This document shows positions 20,686 to 30,881 of a stretch of 64,000 nt of DNA, one piece after another. The stretch covers positions 16,770,082 through 16,834,081 of the forward strand of contig NC_067207.1 of NCBI RefSeq assembly GCF_026262505.1, written 5' to 3'. The notes below the pieces were generated by a model. It made no database searches. It was not told where the DNA came from and was given only the letters and a program-made list of their open reading frames with translations. Numbering within the stretch: the stretch's first letter is position 1; each line of letters opens with the position of its first letter. The DNA comes from Trichomonas vaginalis G3 (lineage: Eukaryota; Parabasalia; Trichomonadida; Trichomonadidae). Position numbers and translations under genes: made by a program.

Positions 20686-22212
20686 ATGAATCAGATACAA
20701 TCTATGTTCGAACAGATCGACGAAAATGTAAATGCTTCATATGAAACGCTTTCTAAGATACTTCAAACTTTTATTAGTTCGGATTCAAATCTTATAGCAG
20801 AAAAAATACTAACTCTGATGGAGCAAACGTCTACTCCTGTCAATACAACGCTATTAGATATGTATCTCGTTTCAATTCTCTCAATTCAAGATATTTCAAT
20901 ACAAATCCGAACTTTAACGGCAATTTCATTGATAAATCCTAGTACAACAAATTCACTACCATTTCTTCCGGGCTATCTTAAAGTTTGCTTTAAGGCAGAT
21001 GAATTAATTTCACCAGCTTTGCGTTGTGTTTTAAATGTAATGACAGAACAGCTATTCCTACGTCTTAAGATTGATCTAGAGCGAATTGCGCTGACGGGAT
21101 CAGACACAGCCCGTAAACTTTGCCTTCATATTTTTTATCGTTTATATCAAGAGGATTCAAGTTATATTTCCTATCTTCTCGTTTATATAAAAAGAGCATT
21201 ATTCGATCTGCCATGCAAACCGAACGCTTTTACGATTATTTCAGAAGTTGTTGATCAAAATCGCTCATATATACGTCCTCTTGTTCCATTTCTCATAAAC
21301 GAAGTCAAGTACTGTGGGTATGTCCATTTTACGAAGCTTACTCGCGTTTTTGTCGCTTTCGCCCAAGATTCCGAATATAAATCGAAATTAGAAACAGCAT
21401 TATTAGATTTACTCGAAAGTACAAGACAAATAAATTATGTCATTGAGATTTCCAAGATCGCCGCTGCCATGGAAAGCGACCAACTCATACAAATCCTTGT
21501 TTCAAGAATTGATCGAGCGATTCAGATCAATAAGAACCCCAATCTGTCATTGGAAATGGCAAAAACGCTTCATTTATTTGGCGACAAGTATCATATCAGT
21601 CGCACATCCCTTTTAGTTCTTCTTCAATCCCCAGATTATAATATAATTTCGCAAGCAATGCCATTACAGACTTCCAACTCCGATACTAATGATAGTATTA
21701 AGATAGTGAACGACATGATTGTTGAAATAGCCAAAACAGGGTCTCCTCACCTTGCAGAAGTCGCATTACAATTAGTTCCTCATCATGGAGATTGGTTTGT
21801 CACAATTTTGTTCGAACTTTACAATATGAAACTGAAAACACTGTCAGATGTAATTTGTAAAGCTGTTTTGGGCATAAAAGATCCGAAAACTCAAAGTGAA
21901 GTGATTTCTGAAGCTAGAAAACAGTTTGAAGTTATTCCGGATGACCAATTTGGTATAGCCATTGCAGAACTTATCAGTAGAACAAGCAGTAACCCTGAAG
22001 ACTTCTTTATTTTGTTGCCATCAAATATTAATTACAAATCTCCTGAATTTCAAGCTTCAATGGTTTCTTTTGTCTTCGAATTTTGGCAAAGGGCTGGATT
22101 CGAAATAGATACAAGCATGATGAACAGACTTATGCTTCTTAGTTTTTCAAGTGAGAGGGAAGTGAGGCAGAGAGCCTTGGAACTCATCACTATGATAAAA
22201 TCAAAGAGTTGA
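20686..22212 (+). CDS. Adaptin-like HEAT-repeat protein
   Basis: A 508-residue alpha-solenoid built of paired helices throughout. Landmarks resemble the trunk of adaptor-complex large chains: ISIQIRTLTAISLIN at 75-90, SPALRCVLNVMTEQL, then TARKLCLHIFYRLYQ with the arginine-lysine pair typical of the 'VRKKA' helix, and later LTRVFVAFAQ. The best fit is the N-terminal trunk of an AP-3 delta- or beta-type adaptin, which in other eukaryotes helps form clathrin-independent coats from endosomes to lysosomes. It lacks the hinge and ear domain, and is shorter than typical adaptins (800-1100 residues). A HEAT protein outside the adaptin family is the alternative. Confidence 0.6.
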   Translation: MNQIQSMFEQIDENVNASYETLSKILQTFISSDSNLIAEKILTLMEQTSTPVNTTLLDMYLVSILSIQDISIQIRTLTAISLINPSTTNSLPFLPGYLKVCFKADELISPALRCVLNVMTEQLFLRLKIDLERIALTGSDTARKLCLHIFYRLYQEDSSYISYLLVYIKRALFDLPCKPNAFTIISEVVDQNRSYIRPLVPFLINEVKYCGYVHFTKLTRVFVAFAQDSEYKSKLETALLDLLESTRQINYVIEISKIAAAMESDQLIQILVSRIDRAIQINKNPNLSLEMAKTLHLFGDKYHISRTSLLVLLQSPDYNIISQAMPLQTSNSDTNDSIKIVNDMIVEIAKTGSPHLAEVALQLVPHHGDWFVTILFELYNMKLKTLSDVICKAVLGIKDPKTQSEVISEARKQFEVIPDDQFGIAIAELISRTSSNPEDFFILLPSNINYKSPEFQASMVSFVFEFWQRAGFEIDTSMMNRLMLLSFSSEREVRQRALELITMIKSKS

Positions 22213-22739
22213 TTAGTAAAATAGTATGTTTTTTATTATTAATTTCTTATAATATTTTTTATAATTTTTGATTCAATCAATTTTTCATTTACAGCATTAC
22301 CTACAAATATCTGTTTTGTCATTTAAATGTTTCGTTTTGAATAATATTTTATGAGTTAATTATTTGTTATTCGTTCCATTTTGAATCATTTTTAATACTG
22401 TTAGATTTAGGCTATTTGGGTTGTGAAATGTTTCAATTAACACATGCTGAATTAATTCATTTTATTTCTTTTCTCATCTTCATAGCAAAGGTTCATAGCT
22501 AAAATTAGAAACCGATGCAAAATCCTTGGATTGAACTTCATTAACGACGATATTTGTGATATTTTGATTTTATTTTTTCATAGTTACTCATCATGATAGT
22601 ATCCTTATAAATTTCATGAAGCATGATGACGAAAATATTTGATCAATCAATACATTCTCTGGAAATTTGATTTTATAAAAAATAAATTTAAATGAAATTA
22701 ATTGTTTACAACATATATATGAATTATTTTTAACACAAC
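22213..22739. other. Intergenic, convergent gene ends
   Basis: AT-rich, no gene. Both neighbouring genes end here. Poly-T tracts only. Confidence 0.5.
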
Positions 22740-23276
22740 TTAAAACGCAACTTGGAATTGACTAACTCTGCCTAAAATTAAACTGATATTGAGCTTAACT
22801 GTTCCAGAACTTTCTGATTTAAGTCTAAATCTATCATTTGGAGTATGTACTAAACCTTGGTTACGAAGATGTGGTGAACCTCCAACAAAGTTCACTTCTA
22901 AATCTTCCATAATTGATCCAATTGGCCTCCAAAGGTCAACTGTTATATCATGATTGCCAGGAGATGTTGGTAAATTTGCAAAGCCATAACCGCCCAAGTA
23001 AGAGCGTCCTAGAGAGTCGTGTTCCCAAACTTCGAAAGAAATTTTCGGCCAACCTTGAATACCTGTAAATTCGTAATGAATATCTATTGGATGACTCCAA
23101 ATGCAAGAGTCTGATAAATCTGCTGAATTGTCGGTTTGAGTTTGTCCGTGATCTAATCCACCAAGAAGTTTCCATTGATCACCTGCAACAAGCCAATATC
23201 TGCAGAATGATCCATCACGAAATCCTGTGGATCCAATAATTCGTCCAATGAAATATGCATCAGCACTCTGTGTCAT
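22740..23276 (-). CDS. B9D2: B9 domain-containing protein 2 (ciliary transition zone)
   Basis: I choose the internal ATG (MTQSADAYFIG), which gives 178 residues, close to the 175 of animal B9D2; a TCA lies a short distance upstream. The whole chain is one B9 (C2-like) domain with the family landmarks in order: IGRIIGSTGF, then WKLLGGLDHGQTQTD, WSHPIDIHY, I-Q-G-W-P, F-E-V-W-x-x-D-S-L-G-R, L-G-G-Y-G-F, a P-T-S-P-G-x-H strand, W-R-P-I-G-S and F-V-G-G-S-P. B9D2 acts with B9D1 and MKS1 in the MKS complex that gates the base of cilia and flagella. Its presence fits the flagellated trichomonad. The extra 28 N-terminal residues of the longer frame have no counterpart in the family. Confidence 0.93.
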   Translation of the reverse strand: MTQSADAYFIGRIIGSTGFRDGSFCRYWLVAGDQWKLLGGLDHGQTQTDNSADLSDSCIWSHPIDIHYEFTGIQGWPKISFEVWEHDSLGRSYLGGYGFANLPTSPGNHDITVDLWRPIGSIMEDLEVNFVGGSPHLRNQGLVHTPNDRFRLKSESSGTVKLNISLILGRVSQFQVAF

Positions 23277-23645
23277 AGATAAATTTTTGAAGAATTCCGT
23301 TACTAATTTCCATATACTTTTTATTTTCGATTTAATTGGAATATTTGTAATAGGAAACACAAGTATCGTTAAAATTCGTCAATCAGTTTGTAAAATTTTG
23401 CTCTCATAAAACTGAATTAGAATATCGAAACCAAACTGCTACACTTTATAATGCCGATCGCCTGAAACATGAAAAATGGGCTCCTGTCGTATTGTTTCTG
23501 CCTTTCACATTAAATTAAGTAAGATCATTTAAATTTAGAACGCTCTCATACTCTGTACAATGTGTGTAAGATTTTGAGTGAAAAAACAAAACTTATAAGT
23601 GAAACTTTATTAGCATTGATTGACAACAAATGAAACAAATTAGCA

Positions 23646-23768
23646 ATGGAGGAAAATGGCAGAAGTCCATTACATAATGCTATTAAATGTGCTTCAAAAA
23701 ACGATACTTTGCAGCGATTGATCGAATTGATCCCAAATTTTGCAATAAATATTGTTTATATTATTTAA
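23646..23768 (+). pseudogene. Short ankyrin fragment
   Basis: A 40-codon frame starting MEENGRSPLHNAIK and ending within one repeat. The PLHNAI signature and following LQRLIELIPN helix identify an ankyrin repeat. Too short to be functional. Confidence 0.5.
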
Positions 23769-23814
23769 TCTAATAAATATCTGAAAAGAAAACAATCCCT
23801 CGTTAATATTTTAA

Positions 23815-24400
23815 TGTATATCATTAATCGTGCCATTTGCAAGGAGAATCTGGACCATTTCTAAATTTTCTCTTATTTTTGCATCATGAAGAGGTGTTTT
23901 TCCAGTGTTGAATTTGAGATTGAAATTTACACGATGTTGAATAAGTAGTTGTATAGAAATAGTATTGTTTCTGCCTTCCAAATTGGGAAGAGGTGCTTTA
24001 CCATCAATGTCTAGAATATTGACTTATGAACCATGAGAAATAAGGATCTGATTCATAAATGTAATTTAATTGATAACTACAATATTTGATCAGAGGTATT
24101 TCAACAAATCTCTTTCACCATTTTCTTTTGCATAACGTTTTGCCGTTCATTCTTGATAAGTCATTACGTTAATGTCTAATATGAAGAAGCGCTTGGCATT
24201 CCAATTAAAAATTAAAAAAATCACAATTTCAGCAGTGTTTTAGAATGGTGCATAATAGAGTACCGAATTTGCATTATTATCGATCACGCAGCAATTTGCA
24301 TGATTGGATATAAGAATAACGAATATTTGTTAGTTTGTATGCATGCAGGCATTATGAAGTGCTGTTGTTTCATTTCTATTTTTTGTGTTGATGTCTACAC
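23815..24400 (-). pseudogene. Decayed ankyrin-repeat gene
   Basis: Minus-strand pieces in several frames read as ankyrin repeats: TGKTPLHDAKIRENLEMVQI followed by LLANGTIND near 23820-23920, DIDGKAPLPNLEGRN near 24000, and NTKNRNETTALHNACM near 24340-24390. Frames are scattered and stops frequent, so this is an old relic. It lies opposite and adjacent to the small plus-strand ankyrin fragment. Confidence 0.65.
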
Positions 24401-24745
24401 AGAGAAATATAAAATAATAGGCATGAAAAGGAGTGTGGAGATTAGGAGAATAAGTCAAACAGGTGATGATGTCTTGTGTTTTATCACGATAAATATGCCT
24501 GGATATTTTGATCCAGGACAAAGACTAATAAATTAGCATTGATATAACAATATCCATAAAGAAAAAATGAAAAATTGTCAATTGACAGTTTTTTCAAAGA
24601 TTTACATTTTATAAAAATATAGAATTTTGATAAAACCGCTTTCTGACATTTATCCATTTGGAATAAGATCAGTGTCCTCAAAATACATATTTTTATAAAA
24701 AGATTTTAATTTGAATTAAAAATAATCGACAAATTAATTTTTTCA

Positions 24746-25129
24746 ATGCTCTGCTTTTTACTGATTGCAGCTCTTTCTATTCGGCAGCCAAAACATGACG
24801 AAGGCGATCTTTTAGAGGAAGTTTTAGACGAATTAAAATCACTACGCCAAGAGCTAAAAGAATTACAGGAATCTTTACCAAAAGAAAAATCGGAATTCAT
24901 ACACTTTGGCAAAATTTTAACAGAGCAGGATCTTCCGAAGGCCCCTGTACCAGAACCGGCAGTAAGGCCCCCAGATACAGCTGCAAGGGATATACCACAA
25001 TCAGATGTTCCAAGCTCCCCCTTACCAAAGCCGGCAGCAAGGCCACCAAATCCAGATGTGGTGGATTCAGCACGGCCAGATGTTCCACCAGCAACTCCAT
25101 CACCAACGCAGATAGATATTACCCTTTAA
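24746..25129 (+). CDS. Small proline-rich secreted-type protein
   Basis: 127 residues. Residues 1-13 (MLCFLLIAALSIR) look like a short signal peptide. Residues 20-50 form an acidic amphipathic helix or coiled coil (LLEEVLDELKSLRQELKELQ). From about residue 65 the chain is rich in proline, alanine and aspartate with a loose repeat of the type PxPxPAxRPPxxDxxxxxxPDVP occurring three times. No membrane anchor. The ATG is immediately preceded by TTTTTTCA, so the transcript would be almost leaderless if that TCA is the initiator. I do not recognise the family; a lumenal or secreted role is inference. Confidence 0.55.
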   Translation: MLCFLLIAALSIRQPKHDEGDLLEEVLDELKSLRQELKELQESLPKEKSEFIHFGKILTEQDLPKAPVPEPAVRPPDTAARDIPQSDVPSSPLPKPAARPPNPDVVDSARPDVPPATPSPTQIDITL

Positions 25130-25404
25130 ACACGGTAAAATGAAATGTTTAGTTTTCAAATGGTTAAGGTATTTTTTTGTTTTGTTTTGTTTTTTGAAAA
25201 CAACTAAGATTTTTTAGCAGGCAACCTAAAGTTGTTCAACCTCTATTATAATTATAATTTGAAATCAACCTAGAGAAGTTCATTCTCTTTCATATGAAAT
25301 TATATAATGAATTAATGGAAAGCATCCATCATGCAAAAAATGTGAAAATCAATCTTACAAACAATTTTATAGGGATGAAAACATATATACAAACAAAATA
25401 TAAT

Positions 25405-26362
25405 CTAATTGTGCTCAATAACAGCACTATTCCTTCTGTGCCCAGCAGGAATCTTTCGAGCAAGATGTGAACTTTCAACTTGCTGAGATTTGAACCTAAC
25501 TTTCCTTTCAACATTGGGAAATCTTAGCTGTGGTTTCTTTGGACGTATGTAATTGAAGATCTGAAGGACACCAGCAGCTGTTGGACGTTCATCAGGATCT
25601 GGCTTCAATATCATATCTAATATAATAGAAATTCTTTTGTCACAAGTAGCAGGGATAGTAATTTTTGCATCGGATATCTGTTGCTTTAACTCATCTTCTG
25701 TTGTTGCAGTATAAGGAATCTTTCCAAAAACAAGGCAATAAAAGGTAATTCCAAGTGCCCAAATATCGGCTTTGAATGGATCATGTTTAAGACCTTTAAT
25801 AATTTCTGGAGAAGAAAATGTTAAAGATCCTCCAAATCTTGTAATCTTCTGATTCTTTTCTGCAGAAACTGCTAATCCAAAATCTGCAATCTTGATTCTA
25901 TTATATTGGTCAATAAGGAGATTTGATGGCTTGAGATCTCTGTGAGCTATTCCCATTTCGTGACAAGCAAGAAGACCTTCTGTTGCTTGTTTGAGCCATC
26001 TAAAGATCAAAGCACTTCAATCTGTTGTCTGGACTTAATGTAGGCAAGAACCCTACCATTTGCACAATAATCAACAATAATAAATAGGTAATCACTGTCA
26101 CGAAAATACGAATATATGTTAATAACTGAAGGATGATAGATTTTGGACAATGTTGTGATTTCAGCAGTAAATGATGTCATATTTTTGAAGTTGCAAGGTT
26201 GCCAACATAACAGATTTTGGCTGCAAAATATTGACGATATTGGAAAGAATAAACCTTATAGACGCACGCGAATCCTCCAAATCCGATCAAATCTTCTAAT
26301 CTATAGCCTTTTTTATCCAAAGCCTTTGTAACAATATTTAGATCAAGCGTGGGAGGATTCAT
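25405..26362 (-). pseudogene. Serine/threonine protein kinase (CAMK-like), two frameshifts
   Basis: Three frames on the minus strand join into one kinase domain. The first gives the glycine-rich loop IGFGGFACVYKV and the catalytic lysine in FAAKIC; the second, shifted near 26190, gives the helix-C glutamate in FTAEITTLSKIYHPSVI and the hinge FIIVDYCANG; the third, shifted near 26010, gives HRDLKPSNLL, the DFG motif in IADFGLAV, an activation segment with SPE in place of APE, the D-I-W-A-L-G helix and the C-lobe. The tail past residue 165 of the last frame is basic. All catalytic residues are present, so the kinase would be active if read through. No trichomonad intron consensus was seen at either shift, hence pseudogene or sequence error. 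Confidence 0.82.
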
Positions 26363-27318
26363 TTATAAATTGAATGTGTAAAATTTCTCATAAAAAAAAT
26401 TAAGAAGGCTTCTTATTTGATAGCTTATTTAACATGGTTAAATATTAATTATCATTTTTATCTCTTAAGAATTTTATGAAAAGTGTATTTTACACCACAA
26501 AAAATATTTGACATTAAACATTCTAGACAGTAATAGAGCATTGCAAATATAGCGTTTTTGAAATTGATAACGAAATCATTTCTGATTGCAAATTTATTTA
26601 ATTTACAATAACTATAAATACCGAAAATCAACCGCAAAATTTTCTGAATAAAAACTGTTCTATTTCAGAATTTCAAAAATTCCCAAAATTGAGAGTCTCT
26701 CAATTTATTTCCTTGATCAAATCGATCAACGTTATTATTATATTAAAACCTGAATATAATTTGGCAGATTTTTTGTGTGGAGATTTTGGACGTTAATATT
26801 ATAAAATTATCGTTAATCTTTTTGCTACAATTTCTCCTAAATCATTTGTTTTACTTTTAATTAGATCGTTGAATAACCTCTTTTTACGTAAAATTCAATT
26901 GAAATTTTGATATTTCAATGCTTTGATCTTTTTGCCTTACAGAATGAATGACTCACCTAAAAATTGCGACATACAAGTTGAACTATATTGAGATATGAAA
27001 ATCAATATATTTTATTAACTAATCTCTATATAATTACGAGTTCCAGATAACAATTATCGGAAATTATCAATGTATCTGTCATAATATGATACAAATTGTA
27101 TATACACTATATGTGCATGTGTTTTATCTGTATTATTTTGTTCCAGAATGTCTTTTGATTGAAATTGTTTTTGAAAAGGATCTAATTACTCTTAAATGGC
27201 AAAATAATTGCAAGAGACATACTTATTTAGAAGATTAAAGTAATAATTGAAATAGTGTATTAGGTAATTCGCATACATACAAAGATTTTTTATTTAATAA
27301 ACAAAAACAGTAAATGAT
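26363..27318. other. Intergenic, no gene seen
   Basis: Nearly 1 kb of AT-rich DNA without coding signal or strong repeat. Confidence 0.55.
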
Positions 27319-29145
27319 TTATGGCTCTTCAGAATAAGAGTTCATTCTTTGGATCAGAATTTGATTCTTATGCTTTTCTTCCTCATTCATGATTTTCAAC
27401 TCGATATTTGATTTCTTTAGATCATTTAACTCTTTCTCAATAGCAGACTTCTGTTTTTCAAGCTTATCTTTGCTTTCATTTACTTCTATTAGATTCCTCT
27501 TTTGTCTTTCAATCTGTTCATTCAACCCTTCAACAGTTACTTTCTGGTTATTGATAGTTGAATTTTGTTTTTCAAATTGAAGTTGGAGACGTTTTAACTT
27601 ATTTTGAAGATCGAATATCTCCTTGCTGTATTGGTCTCTGGCTTCATCCAATCTTTCTGTAATTGAGTTTTCTAAACTATCAATATTAAGTTCTAGTTTC
27701 ACAATTTTAGTCTTTAATGATTCGTTTTCCTTTTTACTTTCATTAATAGTTTGATCTTTAAGCATGTTGTCAGACTTGCAATCATTCAATGACTTCTGAA
27801 GGGAGTTAATTTCTCTTTTGAGCGTTTCGTATTTCATATGATAAGTATTGAATTTTTCCGTAAGTTCAAACTTTGTTTGAATTTCATTTTCAAGTTTTTC
27901 CTGCATTGAATTAATTGTTTCCTTTAATCTTTGATTTTCTAATGAAATAGATTGATATTTCTGGTCCTTAGAAACATTTTCATGCTTTATGAGATTAATA
28001 TTTCTTTCATTTTGATCATTGGAAACGTTTAATTCTTCAATCATTTGTTTATGAACAAAAAGTTCATTATTCAAAGACGATTTTGCCTCATTAGCATTAA
28101 ATAGCTCTAATTCAAGAGATCTGATCTTATTATCCCTTTCAGAAACCAAAAATCTGTAATCTTCTAATTCTGATTTAAGCTGATTAGTAGAAATTCTGAA
28201 GTTTGATATTAATTGTTGATTTTTAGCATTGTCTTTCTTCAGATCTTCATTTAATGATTTGAATGTTTTAACTTGAGTTTGTAAAATTGATTTTTCATTT
28301 CTTAGTGATGTTAACATTGTTTTGATGCTTTCAATATCTTTGAGCCTGCTTTCATTGATTTCTTTATGTTTCTCTGAGATCTCTTTTTGATTATTCATTA
28401 AATTTGGAATAATTTCTTCTTCATAATGATGCTGACATTGAGCTCGAAGTTCCTTTTCTGTATTAAGCTGAGAGCGAAGATTCGATATTTTATCTAGTAA
28501 ATGCGCAATTAAAAGCTTGGATGTATTGAGTTTAGTTTTAATTTCAGAATTGAAAAGAAGTTTCATCGAATTGATCATTGTGGCTTCTGTAAGTAATTCT
28601 GTTTTAATATCTCTTACTTGATTCTTAAGCTTAATTAGTTCAGGATCATAAGGTTTGAATAAACTAATTTGTTGTCCAAGTTTCTCTGTATTTTGTGGTT
28701 GGGAGTTAATTTGTTTTAGTGCAAGTTGTGCACGTAATTCGGAAACCTCAGATTGAAGCTTTTTAATTTGAATTTCTTGCGTTTTAATTTGTTTCTTGTA
28801 AAATAATTCTTTCTGGTTTTGTTGAGCTGCAGCATCTATAACTTGTTTACCAAGAGATCTTATTTGTTCAGAATCGATATTTTCGGTTGCGTGACGATAT
28901 TTTTGAAGTTGGGCTGACAATTTCTTAATATGTATTTCACGGTCATTGTTAACTATGTTATTTATAATCTCTCCAACTCTGTTTGTAACGAAACTAAATG
29001 AATTTGGACTTGATAACATTTGTTTAACGATTTTATCTGATGCAACTTGAGTTAAAACTTTATTTAGTGATTTATAGAAACTTTTTGAGCGTGATTCATC
29101 AAGAGTAATAACTGGTTGTTTCTGTATTGGCTTAGATTCGTTCAT
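27319..29145 (-). CDS. Long coiled-coil protein
   Basis: 608 residues, intact. Residues 1-65 include a small folded-looking segment (SFYKSLNKVLTQVAS, then SFVTNRVGEIINNIV); from about residue 70 to the end it is a nearly continuous coiled coil rich in lysine, glutamate, asparagine and glutamine, with heptads such as LQSEVSELRAQLALKQ. No membrane span. This composition is common to cytoskeletal, basal-body and Golgi-tether proteins, and no motif allows a choice. It lies head to head with MYG1, about 150 bases apart. Confidence 0.85.
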   Translation of the reverse strand: MNESKPIQKQPVITLDESRSKSFYKSLNKVLTQVASDKIVKQMLSSPNSFSFVTNRVGEIINNIVNNDREIHIKKLSAQLQKYRHATENIDSEQIRSLGKQVIDAAAQQNQKELFYKKQIKTQEIQIKKLQSEVSELRAQLALKQINSQPQNTEKLGQQISLFKPYDPELIKLKNQVRDIKTELLTEATMINSMKLLFNSEIKTKLNTSKLLIAHLLDKISNLRSQLNTEKELRAQCQHHYEEEIIPNLMNNQKEISEKHKEINESRLKDIESIKTMLTSLRNEKSILQTQVKTFKSLNEDLKKDNAKNQQLISNFRISTNQLKSELEDYRFLVSERDNKIRSLELELFNANEAKSSLNNELFVHKQMIEELNVSNDQNERNINLIKHENVSKDQKYQSISLENQRLKETINSMQEKLENEIQTKFELTEKFNTYHMKYETLKREINSLQKSLNDCKSDNMLKDQTINESKKENESLKTKIVKLELNIDSLENSITERLDEARDQYSKEIFDLQNKLKRLQLQFEKQNSTINNQKVTVEGLNEQIERQKRNLIEVNESKDKLEKQKSAIEKELNDLKKSNIELKIMNEEEKHKNQILIQRMNSYSEEP

Positions 29146-29296
29146 TTTAGTTTTTTCTTAAACGTACACTAATTTAATCAACCAATGGGATTTTATTTGA
29201 TTTTTGAAATATTCTGATGGTGAATATCAAAATCTTAAATATTTATTTCAATGACTAAGAAATTTGCTCTATTTGTGGCACTTTTTGGCGCCAAAA

Positions 29297-30373
29297 ATGG
29301 AAAAAACAATTGTCGTCCACGATCAAACTTTTCATGCTGATGATGCATTTGCATGCTTTGTATTCTTGCATACCGAAGAATTTCGCGGTGCAAAAATTAT
29401 TCGTACAAGAAATCAAGAAATTATCGATAAAGCAGATGCTGTAGCTGATGTCGGCGGTATTTACGATCCAGAGAAGCGCAGATTCGATCATCACCAACTT
29501 TCATTCGATTTCAAGTTCCCAGGTTGCGAAATTCCATGCGCAGCAGCTGGTGCTGTTTATTATCACTTCGGAAAGGAAGCAATCAAGAACATCCTTGCAG
29601 AAAACAATCGTGATGCTGGAGAGCACCTTGATTACCTCTGGAACGAAATGTATTTCGTTTTTCTTAAAGAAGTTGATGCAATCGACAACGGAGTCAACAT
29701 GTACCCAACAGATGTCGAGGTTACATACTCTATCAACACAGGTATTTCTAGCAGAATCGCTCTTCTCAATCCTCACTGGAAGACAAAAGATCCAGATCCA
29801 TACGGCCAATTCATGAAAGCTATTGAATTGATTGGAAAAGAGTTTACAGATAGACTTCTCTTCATGCTTGACTCACAAGTTCCTGCTATGGACGTTGTTA
29901 AGCGCGCATATTACGACAGATTTAACGTAGACGAAAGCGGAAAGATTATGATCCTCTCCGAAAGCTGCGGATTCGAGAAACACCTTAAGCGCTTTGAAGA
30001 AGAGGAAGAGAACGAAGATAAGCCAAGAGTTCTCTATGTTATTTCCCAAAGAAACGACGGATCATACAACATCAAGGCTGTTGGCACTGGAAAGGGCTTT
30101 GAGCTTAGAAAGGCATTACCATTCCCAGGACTTAGAGATGAAGAACTTTCAACTAAATCTGGAATTCCAGGAGCAATTTTCGTTCACAAGTCTGGTTTCC
30201 TTGGTGCATACAAGGAATTAGACCAAGCTGTTCAATTCGCAAAGCTTGCTTTGGCCCAACCAACACCAGAAATCCTTCCACCAAAGAAGGAGAAGAAACC
30301 AGAAGAGGAAAAGAAGACTGAAGAAGGAGCCAAGCCAGAAGAAGAAAAGAAGGAGGAAGAGAAGAAGGAATAA
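29297..30373 (+). CDS. MYG1: MYG1 family exonuclease (UPF0160)
   Basis: I start at MEKTIVVHDQ (358 residues); the longer frame adds eleven residues with no counterpart. Motifs in order: TFHADDAFA at 11-19, DVGG at 51-54, RRFDHHQ at 61-67 (the DHH-type metal site), PCAAAGAVYYHFG near 78-90, and a conserved C-terminal block with GLRDEELSTKSGIPGAIFVH. Yeast and mammalian MYG1 are 3'-5' RNA exonucleases acting on nuclear and mitochondrial RNA; trichomonads lack classic mitochondria, so here a nuclear or cytosolic role is likely. The last 30 residues are an unusual lysine/glutamate-rich tail. No breaks. Confidence 0.93.
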   Translation: MEKTIVVHDQTFHADDAFACFVFLHTEEFRGAKIIRTRNQEIIDKADAVADVGGIYDPEKRRFDHHQLSFDFKFPGCEIPCAAAGAVYYHFGKEAIKNILAENNRDAGEHLDYLWNEMYFVFLKEVDAIDNGVNMYPTDVEVTYSINTGISSRIALLNPHWKTKDPDPYGQFMKAIELIGKEFTDRLLFMLDSQVPAMDVVKRAYYDRFNVDESGKIMILSESCGFEKHLKRFEEEEENEDKPRVLYVISQRNDGSYNIKAVGTGKGFELRKALPFPGLRDEELSTKSGIPGAIFVHKSGFLGAYKELDQAVQFAKLALAQPTPEILPPKKEKKPEEEKKTEEGAKPEEEKKEEEKKE

Positions 30374-30881
30374 TTCATTCATCCCCATATTTTTTAATAA
30401 TAAATTATATATCTATTGTTAAATATCTTTTTATTTATGGAACAAAATATCTATATACCGCAGAATTTAAATGTATTGATTTCATCATACTTTTGAAGAT
30501 AATTTCATTCGAAAGTTTGAAAAGCGCTTTATAAAACTAAGAGGAAGGAAGTATATAATTTTTGATGGGCAATTTTGCATATATTCTTTTAATCAATCCA
30601 TAATTGTGCAATATTGCTTATCATCTTTGCAATTTTAATGTTGTTTATAGTAATTTCCCAAAATCATATAGTTGATTCAAATTTAATTGAGTCAAAGAGT
30701 AAAATGATTTATGACTTACTTGCTGTAATCTTAATTCACATCGATTTGCAATCATTTATTTGCTTTTAGAAAAGATTTAAGTTGATTTTGCAACATTGTA
30801 GTCTTCAATATGTCGTTATCACATCTTTCTAACAAATAACGCAATATTTTTGTAAACTTCAGAAATTTAAAAACGAACAAT
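30374..30881. other. Intergenic, no gene seen
   Basis: AT-rich. A TCAGAAAT lies about 20 bases before the next ATG and could serve as a weak initiator. Confidence 0.5.

Noticed and set aside
25405-26362. Introns in the kinase gene
   Set aside because: Neither junction shows the trichomonad 5' splice site or the conserved branch/3' motif; the frame changes are one or two bases.
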